A stretch of 26,627 nt of DNA, from contig DATNBR010000051.1 of the NCBI GenBank assembly GCA_035571875.1, positions 1-26,627 on the forward strand, in the 5' to 3' direction. Position numbers and translations under genes: made by a program. The notes under the pieces are model-generated. The model saw only the letters and a list, made by a program, of their open reading frames with translations. It was not told the DNA's origin and did no database searches. Source of the stretch: Parafrigoribacterium_A sp035571875 (lineage in GTDB: Bacteria; Actinomycetota; Actinomycetes; Actinomycetales; Microbacteriaceae). Below, piece by piece: positions 1-7,581 of this stretch (the first letter of the stretch is position 1; every line of letters begins with the position of its first letter).

Positions 1-1320
1 CTGCACCGCACCGATGGTGAGCACGATCGCGAACACCGACGAGGCGAAGGAGCCGCCGATCGTCTTCGTGGTGTTGGTGAGCGCCGAGGCGATGCCCGTC
101 TGGCCCCTGGGTGCTGCTGCCGCCGCTGCCGCGGGCATGGCGCCGACGAGAGCGCCGCTGCCGAGCCCCACGATCACCATGTTCATGAACACCTGCCAGG
201 TCTCGAGGTGCAGCGGGAGGAACAGCAGGTAGCCAGCGGCCACAAAGAAGGCGGCGATGATGAGCGTGATCCTCGGCGTGAAGACGCGCGAGAGCAGCGG
301 GAAGAGCAGCGCACCGACGATCATCGACACGAGATAGAGGCCGATGAGGATGGAAATCGAGCCGCTCGCGAGGCCGAGACCGTATCCGAGTTGCTCCTTG
401 TCGGTGCCAGCGTAGGTCGACAGTGGGGCCTGGGCGCCCAGGATGCTGATGCCGATGAGGAACGCGGTGAGCTGCACCGGCCACATGTTCGGCTGGGCGA
501 ACACCCGAATGTCGATCGCCGGGTCTTTCTGTCGCAACTCGAACCGCACGAACGGCCAGAACACGAGCACGCCGACGGCCATGATCGCCCAGGGCCACCA
601 CTGGTCGTCGTTGAACTTGAGGAAGGTGAGCCCGGAGGTGATGAGCAGGAGGCCGATCGTGAGGATCGAGAAGCCCTTCCAGTCGAGGGTGCGATCCGGC
701 AGGGAGTCGGACTCCGGCACGCCGAACAGGATGACGAAGAACACGAGGGAGACCGCGATGGCAGGCACCATCATCGTCGGCACGACCGAGTTCTGCAGGG
801 CTGACGCGCCACCGAAGGCGTCGAAGATCGCGGAGCTGCCGAGTGCTCCCGCGATCGCACCGCCCTCGAGCCCGACGATGAGAAGGCCCGCGGCTCTGCG
901 CGTGGCGGAGGCCGCCCTGCCGCTGCGCCGCCCCTTGTCGAAGATGAGGGCGATCTCGAGCGGCAGCCAGACGACGTAGAAGGCCTGCAGTGTCCAGGCG
1001 ATCAGGAAGCTCGTGAAGTCACCGGCGAAGGCGAGCCACCAGCTCGCGCCAGCGGTGAGCACCGTCGCGACGAGCAGGATCTTCTTGTGGCCGTACATGT
1101 CGCCGAGCTTCGCGAGCACGGGCACGACGAGCGCCGAGAGCAGCAGCTGCGCGCCCTCGAAGATGTTGAAGTCCGCATCCCGGATGCCGAGATACTTCAC
1201 CAGGTCGGGGATGAGCGGCACGTAGAAGCCCTGCAGGATTCCGCTCACGAATTCGACGAAGAAGAGGAAGCCGATCAGGCCGATGGTGATCGCGCCGGCT
1301 TTGCCGCGAATGACTGTCAT
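1..1320 (-). CDS. MFS drug-type transporter, C-terminus cut by window edge
   Basis: Proton-linked efflux permease of the major facilitator superfamily, in the plasma membrane. The frame runs open from the ATG at 1320 to base 1 (440 codons), so the C-terminus lies outside the window. I see about 13 hydrophobic segments, starting near residue 10. The loop after the second segment carries the MFS signature GDMYGHKKILL at residues 73-83. The number of segments and the long first half fit the 14-helix DHA2 drug:H+ antiporter group; a 12-helix family is possible. The substrate cannot be read from sequence. The start is supported by a -10 hexamer six bases upstream. It is divergent from ung, with 73 bases between the two starts. 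Confidence 0.88.
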   Translation of the reverse strand, partial: MTVIRGKAGAITIGLIGFLFFVEFVSGILQGFYVPLIPDLVKYLGIRDADFNIFEGAQLLLSALVVPVLAKLGDMYGHKKILLVATVLTAGASWWLAFAGDFTSFLIAWTLQAFYVVWLPLEIALIFDKGRRSGRAASATRRAAGLLIVGLEGGAIAGALGSSAIFDAFGGASALQNSVVPTMMVPAIAVSLVFFVILFGVPESDSLPDRTLDWKGFSILTIGLLLITSGLTFLKFNDDQWWPWAIMAVGVLVFWPFVRFELRQKDPAIDIRVFAQPNMWPVQLTAFLIGISILGAQAPLSTYAGTDKEQLGYGLGLASGSISILIGLYLVSMIVGALLFPLLSRVFTPRITLIIAAFFVAAGYLLFLPLHLETWQVFMNMVIVGLGSGALVGAMPAAAAAAAPRGQTGIASALTNTTKTIGGSFASSVFAIVLTIGAVQ

Positions 1321-1326
1321 GAACGG

Positions 1327-1332
1327 ATGCTA
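1327..1332 (-). promoter_or_regulatory. -10 element of MFS gene, leaderless type
   Basis: TAGCAT on the minus strand, six bases before the ATG at 1320. Transcription would begin at or next to the start codon, so there is no room for a ribosome binding site. No convincing -35 hexamer is visible. Confidence 0.6.
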
Positions 1333-1393
1333 GTGGCAGGGGCGCCGGAGGCTCGCGACGCGCGCGGAACGGCTGCGGTCATCCGGAGTCTGC

Positions 1394-2086
1394 TTGACTT
1401 GGGACGTGACGCCGCAGCCGCTCTCCGAACTCGTCGATCCCGGGTGGGCCAGGGCGCTCGAGCCCGCCGCAGAACAGATCGCCAGGATGGGTGACTTCCT
1501 GCGCGCGGAGAACGCGGCAGGCCGGGCCTACCTCCCCGCCGGGCGAAACGTGCTTCGCGCCTTCAGCTATCCGCTCGCGGAGGTGCGGGTGCTGATCGTC
1601 GGCCAGGACCCGTATCCGACTCCCGGCCATCCGATCGGACTCTCGTTCGCAGTCGATCGCGCCGTTCGTCCGGTGCCGCGCAGCCTGCAGAACATCTACC
1701 GCGAATTGCGCGACGACCTAGGGCTCGCGACCCCCGATCACGGCGACCTCACCGCGTGGGCCGAGCACGGGGTCATGCTGCTGAACCGATCGCTCACGGT
1801 GACGCCGGGCAAGGCGGGATCCCACCGGGGCAAGGGCTGGGAGGCCGTGACCGAACTCGCCATCCGCGCGCTCGTCGCAAGGGGCGGCCCTCTCGTCGCC
1901 ATCCTGTGGGGGCGAGACGCGCAGGGACTCGAGCCACTGCTCGGGCCGACGCCCGTGATCAAGTCCGTGCATCCGAGCCCCTTGTCCGCCTCTGGCGGCT
2001 TCTTCGGTTCGAAGCCGTTCAGCCGGGCCAACGCGGCACTGGCGCGTCAGGGCGCTGAACCCGTCGACTGGTCGCTCGCGCCCTAG
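1394..2086 (+). CDS. ung: Uracil-DNA glycosylase, family 1
   Basis: Removes uracil from DNA by hydrolysing the N-glycosidic bond, the first step of base excision repair. The 230-residue length is normal for UNG. The water-activating motif GQDPYPTPGHPIGLSF is at residues 70-85, with the catalytic Asp at 72. The second active-site motif HPSPLSASGGFFG begins with His193. The YPTPGH form in place of the E. coli YHGPGQ is, from memory, usual in actinobacteria. The start is a TTG; a GGAG at 1385-1388 five bases upstream supports it, and the protein aligns from its first residues. It is divergent from the MFS gene and followed 53 bases later by the acetyltransferase. Confidence 0.96.
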   Translation: MTWDVTPQPLSELVDPGWARALEPAAEQIARMGDFLRAENAAGRAYLPAGRNVLRAFSYPLAEVRVLIVGQDPYPTPGHPIGLSFAVDRAVRPVPRSLQNIYRELRDDLGLATPDHGDLTAWAEHGVMLLNRSLTVTPGKAGSHRGKGWEAVTELAIRALVARGGPLVAILWGRDAQGLEPLLGPTPVIKSVHPSPLSASGGFFGSKPFSRANAALARQGAEPVDWSLAP

Positions 2087-2127
2087 ATCGCTCTGATTCC
2101 CGGCGGGCGAGCGCGCGTGCGCCGAAG

Positions 2128-2133
2128 TAGCAT
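2128..2133 (+). promoter_or_regulatory. -10 element of acetyltransferase gene, leaderless type
   Basis: TAGCAT, then six bases, then the ATG at 2140. It suggests the acetyltransferase is transcribed from its own promoter between ung and itself, with no 5' leader. Confidence 0.55.
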
Positions 2134-2139
2134 CGAAGG

Positions 2140-2718
2140 ATGCTGGAATCGGAATATCAGGCCACTCACCGCCCCACCGAGGCCCTGCGCAATCATCCGC
2201 CGCTCGACTCGCCCTTCGAGTACGAGATCCGCGACGCGGTACTGCAGGACCTGCCGAGCGTGCGCGAGATCTACAACCACTACGTCGCCAATTCCACGAT
2301 CACGTTCGACGAGAAGCCGATGACGCTCGCCGCGCTCCGTTCGAAGTTCCAGCACCTCGGCAAGCTCGGTATGCCCTTCCTCGTCGCCGAGAGCCCGAGC
2401 GGCCAGATTCTCGGCTACGCCTACGTGTACCCCTGGCGCGAGAAGGCCGCCTATCGCTATACCGTCGAGAGTTCGATCTACCTCGGCCCGGCGGCAACCG
2501 GCAAGGGGCTCGGCAAGAAGCTGCTGACCGAGTTGATCGACCGATCGCGCGCCGCGGGCCTCAAGGAGATGATCGCCGTGATCGCCGACAGGGGCGCGGA
2601 TGCCTCGCTCGCGATGCACAGGAGCTTCGGCTTCAAGGAGATCGGCCACATGGGCAAGGTCGGATTCAAGTTCGGCAGGTGGCTCGGCACCGTGCTCATG
2701 CAGAAATCACTGAAATAG
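2140..2718 (+). CDS. GNAT N-acetyltransferase, phosphinothricin acetyltransferase-like
   Basis: Transfers an acetyl group from acetyl-CoA to a small amine. The 192-residue protein has the PAT/MnaT layout. The GNAT fold starts near residue 27 (YEIRDAVLQDLPSVREIYNHY). An FDEKP segment in the first third and YAYVYPWREKAAYRYTVESS at 93-112 are family hallmarks. The acetyl-CoA pyrophosphate loop ATGKGLGKKLL is at 119-129. Relatives acetylate phosphinothricin, methionine sulfoximine or methionine sulfone; which of these, or another substrate, is unknown here. About 26 residues precede the domain, so a later start is conceivable, but the -10 hexamer points to 2140. The SRPBCC-like gene starts 15 bases after its stop, so the two are probably co-transcribed. 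Confidence 0.9.
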   Translation: MLESEYQATHRPTEALRNHPPLDSPFEYEIRDAVLQDLPSVREIYNHYVANSTITFDEKPMTLAALRSKFQHLGKLGMPFLVAESPSGQILGYAYVYPWREKAAYRYTVESSIYLGPAATGKGLGKKLLTELIDRSRAAGLKEMIAVIADRGADASLAMHRSFGFKEIGHMGKVGFKFGRWLGTVLMQKSLK

Positions 2719-2733
2719 CGGGCGAAGACAGTC

Positions 2734-3057
2734 ATGGGGGAAGCACCACGCAAGCGGCCGCAGCAGCACTCGGTTCTGCGCAGTTTTCGGGCCCACCTGC
2801 GCGTGCGCCCCGCTGCGGTGTTCGCGGCGCTCGATGACCGCCTGCGACCGACCGCCGAAGCGCACAGCCGCTATACGGCGGACCCGGCAGCCTTTCTCAT
2901 CATCACGCAGGGCGACTGGTGGTACCGCGGCGAGTATCGACTTGTGCCGGATGAGACGGGCACCAACCTCGAGCACGTGATCGTCAACGTCGCTCAGCGC
3001 GCACGCGCGTTGAGCGCGATCACCGCGCGCCGCGTGCTCGCCCACGCGCCCGCCTAG
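2734..3057 (+). CDS. Small SRPBCC/START-like protein, probably truncated at its C-terminus
   Basis: 107-residue soluble protein with no assignable reaction. The segments VRPAAVFAALDDRL, DPAAFLIITQGDWWYRGEYRL and TGTNLEHVIVNVAQRA look like the strand and helix pattern of a small SRPBCC (START-like) ligand-binding fold, as I judge it from memory. It lies 15 bases after the acetyltransferase in the same direction, so it is likely in the same transcript. The reading frame ends with TAG at 3055-3057. The 13 codons that follow in frame (FDALVRQLRLELE, then TAG at 3097-3099) look like the normal C-terminal helix of the protein. This suggests a recent nonsense change or a sequence error. Without a homology search the family call is tentative. 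Confidence 0.6.
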   Translation: MGEAPRKRPQQHSVLRSFRAHLRVRPAAVFAALDDRLRPTAEAHSRYTADPAAFLIITQGDWWYRGEYRLVPDETGTNLEHVIVNVAQRARALSAITARRVLAHAPA

Positions 3058-3099
3058 TTCGATGCGCTCGTGCGGCAACTGAGGCTGGAGCTGGAGTAG
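3055..3099 (+). other. In-frame continuation after the stop codon of the SRPBCC-like gene
   Basis: TAG, then 13 sense codons encoding a charged amphipathic helix (FDALVRQLRLELE), then a second TAG. The composition matches a protein C-terminus rather than random intergenic DNA. One base change (CAG or GAG to TAG) would explain it. Confidence 0.45.
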
Positions 3100-3117
3100 C
3101 CGCAGGCGCTCGCCGAG

Positions 3118-5343
3118 CTAGTGCTTGCCGTGCCCGCCATCGGGCGGCCCTGCCGGAGGTCCTGCGGGCGGTCCTGCCTGCGGAATGACCGGTGTGGTGG
3201 GAGGCGTCGTCGGCGGAGGAACCGACCGCGTATAACTGCGCTTGAGGAACTGCGGATCCGGGTCGGGGAAGTCGCTACCGCGATAAGCCGGATTCGTGTC
3301 GAGCGATGCCATAGTGGCGCGGAAGATGTTGAACTTGGTGTTGTAGCCGTTCGTGCCGGCGACCCTGATCTTGCGCAGGCTCTGGTTGCCGCCATCCGTG
3401 TTGCCCACCCAGACGGCGAGGGCCGCCTTCGTCGTCGTGGCGATGAGCCAGTTCTGCTGCGCGTTATCCGTGGTGCCTGTCTTGCCGACGATCGGCACAC
3501 CGTCGCGCGGATTGCCGGCGGTGCCGGTGCCAGACTTCATCACGGCGGCGAGTGCGTACGCCACCGTACTTGCGATGTTCGGTTCGATCGCCTGAGTGCA
3601 CTGCTTCGGCTGGCCGCCGAGATCGTGCCCCTTCGCGTCGACGACGCGGTCGACGATGGTCGGCGAGCAGTAGACGCCGTTCGCGCCGATCGTGGCGATC
3701 GCAGCGGCCATGGTGAGCGGCGCGATCTCGTTCGTGCCCAGCGTCGACGACGGGTACGCGAGCAGCTGTGCGCCGTCGGCGCGATGCACGCCGAGCGCCT
3801 CGGCATCAGCCCGGATGTCGCAGAGGTCGAGCTTCTGCGCCATCGACACGAACGCGACATTGACAGACTGCACGGTTGCCTGCAGTACCGACATGTAACC
3901 GCCCTCGCCGGCGGAGTCGTTCTTCGGCTTGTACGGGTCGCCCACGAACGGCGGCTCACACGCCGCCGCGAAGCTCGTCATGGGGAAGGATCGCACGCTG
4001 CCGTTGACGCTCTCGTACAGTCCGTGACCGTTCTGCAGCCAATCGATGAGCGTGAAGATCTTGTAGGTCGAGCCGGTCTGGAAGCCCGATGAACCGCCGT
4101 AGTGTCGGTCCGTGCTGTAGTTGACGGCCGTCGCGGTCGGACCGCCGCCGGCCGCGGAGTTGTTGAACTCCTTGTTCTGCGCCATGACGAGCACGCGGCC
4201 GGTGCCGGGTTGCACCGCGTCTGCCGCCGCGCCGAGAGCGAAGCGTGTCTCCGTCGCCGGCGCATCCTTCGAGAGCGCCGCCTGGGCGACATCCTGCTGG
4301 TCAAGATCGATGCTCGTGTAGAGCTTGTAGCCGCCGCGCGCCCAGTTGTCCTGTCGCTCGGAAGGGCTCGCGCCGAGGGCGGAGAGCGTGGGAACAAGGC
4401 GGGTCACGTAATCGCAGGCGAACTTCGCGTCCTGCGCATAGAGGCAGCCATTATTCGGCGCCTCGGGTTTGGTGGTGATGGGTGTGGCGACCGCGTCGTC
4501 ATGCTGCTTCTGGCTGATGTACTTCAGCTCGAGCATGTTGTCGAGGATGAAGTCGCGCCTGACCTTGTTCGCGGGGAAGTTCTTCTCGTTGCCGAGGTTG
4601 AGGTCGTTCGGATCCTCAACAATGGCGATGAGGCTCGCCGCCTGCGCGAGCGTCACGTCTTTCGCATCGACGCTGAAGTACTTGCGAGCCGCGGCTTCGA
4701 CCCCATAGGTGTCGCCGCCGAAACCGGTGATGTTCAGGTAGCCGAGCAGGATCTGCTTCTTCGTATATTTCTTGTCGAGACCGATGGCGAGCTTCATCTC
4801 GGCCAGCTTTCGGCCCATATTCTCGTCGATCGCGGCAAGGTAGGCCTTCTTCTCGGCCACCGGATCCTTGATCTGCAATGCCTGCTGCACGAGGATGTTG
4901 CGCACCAGTTGCATGTCGATCGTCGAGGCACCGCTGGTGACCTTCTCGTGGCGCACGTTGCTGGTCGCGGCTCGCATGACCGACTTCAGATCGACACCGC
5001 CGTGCTCGTAGAAGCGGCGATCCTCGCCGGCGATGGCGGCCTTCCTCAGGTAGGGCGACACCTCGTCCCAGCCGACGTTGCGGCGATCCTGGTCGTACAC
5101 GGTCGCGATCTGTACCGGCTTGCCCGCGCGGTTCGCGTAGATGCCATTCTGCTGCGTCAGGCGACCCAGGGTGATGTTCTCGGGGAGGTTGTCGAAGACT
5201 CCGATGGAGGCGTTCGCGGCCACGCTCGTGACTGCGATGGCGGGCGTCACCATGGCGGCCACGAGCACCCCCGCGATCACGCTGAAGCCGAGGAACCCCG
5301 CCAAGCCGATGAAAAAACCCGCACGCCCCGACTCTTGCCCCAT
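3118..5343 (-). CDS. Class A penicillin-binding protein (glycosyltransferase plus transpeptidase)
   Basis: Polymerises lipid II into glycan strands and cross-links the peptides at the outer face of the membrane. The 741 residues comprise an N-terminal membrane anchor (about 10-45), a GT51 domain with the catalytic EDRRFYEHGGVD at 107-118 and GASTIDMQLVRN at 138-149, and a transpeptidase domain. The acyl-enzyme motif STYK has Ser425 and Lys428; SVN is at 493-495 and KTGT at 621-624. No PASTA repeats follow. Instead there is a proline/threonine/glycine tail (about 708-741) with PPTTPPTTP and repeats of AGPP, ending GGHGKH. This matches actinobacterial PonA-type enzymes. A -10 hexamer lies six bases before the ATG. 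Convergent with the SRPBCC-like gene, with the hairpin of the ABC operon upstream. Confidence 0.95.
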   Translation of the reverse strand: MGQESGRAGFFIGLAGFLGFSVIAGVLVAAMVTPAIAVTSVAANASIGVFDNLPENITLGRLTQQNGIYANRAGKPVQIATVYDQDRRNVGWDEVSPYLRKAAIAGEDRRFYEHGGVDLKSVMRAATSNVRHEKVTSGASTIDMQLVRNILVQQALQIKDPVAEKKAYLAAIDENMGRKLAEMKLAIGLDKKYTKKQILLGYLNITGFGGDTYGVEAAARKYFSVDAKDVTLAQAASLIAIVEDPNDLNLGNEKNFPANKVRRDFILDNMLELKYISQKQHDDAVATPITTKPEAPNNGCLYAQDAKFACDYVTRLVPTLSALGASPSERQDNWARGGYKLYTSIDLDQQDVAQAALSKDAPATETRFALGAAADAVQPGTGRVLVMAQNKEFNNSAAGGGPTATAVNYSTDRHYGGSSGFQTGSTYKIFTLIDWLQNGHGLYESVNGSVRSFPMTSFAAACEPPFVGDPYKPKNDSAGEGGYMSVLQATVQSVNVAFVSMAQKLDLCDIRADAEALGVHRADGAQLLAYPSSTLGTNEIAPLTMAAAIATIGANGVYCSPTIVDRVVDAKGHDLGGQPKQCTQAIEPNIASTVAYALAAVMKSGTGTAGNPRDGVPIVGKTGTTDNAQQNWLIATTTKAALAVWVGNTDGGNQSLRKIRVAGTNGYNTKFNIFRATMASLDTNPAYRGSDFPDPDPQFLKRSYTRSVPPPTTPPTTPVIPQAGPPAGPPAGPPDGGHGKH

Positions 5344-5349
5344 GCTTCC

Positions 5350-5355
5350 ACGCTA
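5350..5355 (-). promoter_or_regulatory. -10 element of penicillin-binding protein gene, leaderless type
   Basis: TAGCGT on the minus strand, six bases (GGAAGC) before the ATG at 5343. The GGAAG in the gap is too close to the ATG to work as a normal ribosome binding site. Confidence 0.5.
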
Positions 5356-5404
5356 CGACGATTCTGCAAGCGCTTGTGACAACTTCTGCTTGATTGCCAG
5401 TTTC

Positions 5405-5446
5405 GGATGGCCGTGACCGGCCTGCGCGGGCCGGTCACGGGCATCC
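5405..5446 (-). terminator. Strong hairpin after the ABC transporter operon
   Basis: A perfect 12-base-pair stem (5411-5422 with 5429-5440, CCGTGACCGGCC and its complement) closes a 6-base loop. It extends past one G-G mismatch by five more pairs (5405-5409 with 5442-5446). It begins six bases after the permease stop. There is no U-run, which is common for actinobacterial hairpin terminators. It separates the operon from the penicillin-binding protein gene downstream on the same strand. Confidence 0.75.
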
Positions 5447-5451
5447 GCCTG

Positions 5452-6225
5452 CTAGTTCTTCGGGGTCGCCCGCAGCAGGATGACGTAGCCGACGACGCCC
5501 GCGATCACGGTCGGGATGAGCGACCAGGCAACGACGCCGACGGGGCCCGAGGTGGCGAACCATTCTCCGACGCGCGCCCAGCTCTTGCTCCAGGTGGCCA
5601 GTGCGATGAAGGCGACGCTGATCGCCAGGAAGACACCGCCGAGGGTCACCAGACCCGTCGACTTCCACCGCACGTAGACCGTAGCCGAGGCCATACCGAC
5701 GAAGAAGAAGAAGAGGAAGATGGCGACGAAGACGAAGAGCCGCTGCCAGACCGGACCGCTTCCGTAGTAGACGGCGGTGAACATGCGACCGCCGACGCCC
5801 CAGCCGCCCGTCCCCTGCTCGACGTACGACAGGAGGGTGAGTCCGCCGCCGTAGATGACCGAGAAGATCACGAAGGCCACAGAGGTGCCGAGGTAGAAGT
5901 CCCTGCGCGTCACGCTCAGTCCGAGAGCGAAGGGGAAGGTTCGGTTGATCGCCTGGATCGCGACGATGAGCATGTACACGAAGATGTACGACGTGGCGCC
6001 GCTGTACTGCAGGCCCTTGGAGATGTCAGCGCGATCCTGGCCGCTGGTCGAGGCGTAGAGGAGCAGCCAGATCGCGAGGTTTGCGAGAAATATGATGCCG
6101 AGGATCAGCCAGGGCAAGCCGATCGACTGCCACGCGTTCGTGAACTGGAGTCTCGTCGCGTTCCAGATCCTGCTCGACGCGGTTCGCGTCATCGGTGCTG
6201 TCGCGATGGATGTCATGGTGGTCAT
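5452..6225 (-). CDS. ABC transporter permease subunit of the YtrA-type operon
   Basis: 257-residue integral membrane protein with about six hydrophobic segments: near 37-57, 78-95, 108-130, 160-185, 190-212 and 225-250. A soluble N-terminal stretch of about 35 residues comes first. It has no recognisable catalytic motif and resembles the poorly conserved membrane partners of single-ATPase exporters. The ATG at 6225 overlaps the TGA of the ATPase gene by four bases (ATGA), which implies translational coupling and fixes the start. Its role is inferred from position: membrane half of the transporter energised by the upstream gene. The substrate is unknown. A strong hairpin follows the stop. Confidence 0.85.
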   Translation of the reverse strand: MTTMTSIATAPMTRTASSRIWNATRLQFTNAWQSIGLPWLILGIIFLANLAIWLLLYASTSGQDRADISKGLQYSGATSYIFVYMLIVAIQAINRTFPFALGLSVTRRDFYLGTSVAFVIFSVIYGGGLTLLSYVEQGTGGWGVGGRMFTAVYYGSGPVWQRLFVFVAIFLFFFFVGMASATVYVRWKSTGLVTLGGVFLAISVAFIALATWSKSWARVGEWFATSGPVGVVAWSLIPTVIAGVVGYVILLRATPKN

Positions 6226-7112
6226 GCGCTCTGCTCGAATTCCTTTTCGGTGCTGCCGGTGCGGCGCACAATGAGTTGCTGAAGTGATACGGGGGCGAGC
6301 TCGAGGCTCTTGCTCGCGGCGGCCTCGCGCTCGGAGACGCTGAGGCCCCTGACGGTGACCGAGGTGAGACCACCGATGCCGGCGCGGTGCAGCACCTCAC
6401 GGCCGTGTACGAACTCGTCTACGACGGGCCTGAGGCCGCTCACGGTCGTCGCGGATGCGCGAAGCTCCTCGGCATCCTCATCGATGATGATGCGGCCTTC
6501 GTCGATCACGAGCACGTGTTCGAGGAGGTCGCTCACCTCGTCGATCAGGTGCGTCGAGAGGATCACGGTGCGCGGATGCTCGGCGTAGTCCTCGAGCAGG
6601 CGATCGTAGAAGATCTGCCGGGCCACGGCATCCAGTCCCAGGTACGGCTCATCGAAGAAGGTGAGCGGTGCGCGGGACGCGAGGCCGACGATAACGCCCA
6701 CCGCGGAGAGTTGACCGCGGGAGAGCTTCTTGATCGGTCGGTTCACCGGAAGACGGAACTCATCGACGAGCCGCTCGGCAAAGTCGGCATCCCAGTGCGA
6801 GAAGAACCACGGGGCCGTCGCGAAGACGTGACGCGGTTTGAAGTTGTCTGGGTAGCGCTGGCTCTCCTTGATGAAGCAGAGCCGCTGCAGCACCTCGGCG
6901 TTCTCCACGGGGGAGGCGCCGAAGACCTCGATGCTGCCGCTCGTGGCGAAGTCCTGCCCGGTGAGCAATTGCATGAGCGTGGTCTTGCCTGCGCCGTTGC
7001 GGCCGAGGAGGCCATAGATCTTGTTCTCGGTGACAGTGAAGCTCACGTCGTTCACGGCGTGCACGCTGCCGAATCGTTTGCTGAGGTTCGTCACCTCGAC
7101 TGCTGGGGTCAT
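6222..7112 (-). CDS. ABC transporter ATP-binding subunit
   Basis: 296-residue ATPase that powers the neighbouring permease. Walker A GRNGAGKT is at 37-44. The signature LSRGQ at 130-134 is a variant of LSGGQ. Walker B TFFDEP at 151-156 contains Asp154 and Glu155, with a D-loop after it and the switch His in STHL. The C-terminal 80 or so residues beyond the ATPase core are typical of exporters of the ABC-2/YtrB kind. The frame is open upstream to 7553, but the protein starts at the ATG at 7112 (MTPAVEVTNLSKRFG), which overlaps the GntR stop by four bases (ATGA). It is the second gene of a three-gene operon. Confidence 0.93.
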   Translation of the reverse strand: MTPAVEVTNLSKRFGSVHAVNDVSFTVTENKIYGLLGRNGAGKTTLMQLLTGQDFATSGSIEVFGASPVENAEVLQRLCFIKESQRYPDNFKPRHVFATAPWFFSHWDADFAERLVDEFRLPVNRPIKKLSRGQLSAVGVIVGLASRAPLTFFDEPYLGLDAVARQIFYDRLLEDYAEHPRTVILSTHLIDEVSDLLEHVLVIDEGRIIIDEDAEELRASATTVSGLRPVVDEFVHGREVLHRAGIGGLTSVTVRGLSVSEREAAASKSLELAPVSLQQLIVRRTGSTEKEFEQSA

Positions 7113-7483
7113 GTCCTGTCCTTCTGTGTGATGGTGGTCGCGCCCGTGATCATGGCGGCCAGTTGGTCGGGCGAGATGCCGAGCTTTTCGGCCTCCGCGA
7201 GGAGCGGTTGCACGAATTCGGCCTGGAATTCGTCGCGTCGCTTCTGCACGAGCCGATCGCGCGAACCCGCGGCCACGAACATCCCGATGCCGCGTTTCTT
7301 GTAGAGGATGCCGTCGTCGACCAGGAGGTTCACGCCCTTGCCCGCGGTGGCGGGGTTGATGCGATAGAACGCGGCGAACTCGTTGGTCGAAGGCACCTGG
7401 CTCTCTTCTGCCAGCGCTCCGCCGATGATGTCGTTCTCGATCTGCTCGGCGATCTGAACGAATATCGGTCTGCCCTCGTCCAC
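7109..7483 (-). CDS. GntR-family transcriptional regulator, YtrA subfamily
   Basis: 124-residue DNA-binding protein. The N-terminal winged helix-turn-helix (about 8-75) has the GntR pattern: PIFVQIAEQIENDIIGG, then the recognition region VPSTNEFAAFYRINPATAGKG, then the wing LVDDGILYKKRGIGMFV. The C-terminus is only about 45 residues, which defines the YtrA subfamily; these almost always sit with ABC transporter genes and repress their own operon. It starts at a GTG (7483) preceded by a purine-rich GGGAAG on the minus strand. Inducers of relatives are cell-wall-active compounds or nutrient stress; none is indicated here. The 30-base palindrome just upstream is the likely operator. Confidence 0.92.
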   Translation of the reverse strand: MDEGRPIFVQIAEQIENDIIGGALAEESQVPSTNEFAAFYRINPATAGKGVNLLVDDGILYKKRGIGMFVAAGSRDRLVQKRRDEFQAEFVQPLLAEAEKLGISPDQLAAMITGATTITQKDRT

Positions 7484-7501
7484 TCGACTCTTCCCTCGTA
7501 C

Positions 7502-7531
7502 GTTGGTTCATTACTTGAGTAACTAACCAAC
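7502..7531. promoter_or_regulatory. 30-base palindromic operator, probable GntR/YtrA binding site
   Basis: Imperfect dyad with the form GTTGGTT-NN-TTACT-NN-AGTAA-NN-AACCAAC: 24 of 30 bases are symmetrical and every mismatch falls in the two-base gaps. It lies 18 bases upstream of the GntR start codon and covers the expected -10 and start region of that promoter, so binding would block transcription. It stands out as AT-rich against the local composition. Confidence 0.8.
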
Positions 7532-7547
7532 CAGCTTTGTTCTCGAA

Positions 7548-7553
7548 TGTCAA
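7548..7553 (-). promoter_or_regulatory. -35 element of the GntR-ABC operon
   Basis: Perfect TTGACA on the minus strand. The -10 should fall in the GGTTAGTTACT stretch inside the palindrome, about 17-22 bases on; no clean TATAAT is seen. The same bases read on the plus strand (ATGTCA at 7547-7552) are 17 bases from the amidase -10. Confidence 0.55.
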
Positions 7554-7569
7554 GTGCGCCGCGACCTCC

Positions 7570-7575
7570 TAGGCT
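7570..7575 (+). promoter_or_regulatory. -10 element of amidase gene, leaderless type
   Basis: TAGGCT, six bases before the GTG at 7582. A -35-like ATGTCA sits 17 bases upstream and overlaps the -35 of the divergent GntR operon. Confidence 0.55.
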
Positions 7576-7581
7576 CGAAGC

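Noticed and set aside
4102..5379. 425-codon plus-strand open frame antisense to the penicillin-binding protein
   Set aside because: The opposite strand has all transglycosylase and transpeptidase motifs; the plus-strand translation is a charged, low-complexity shadow.
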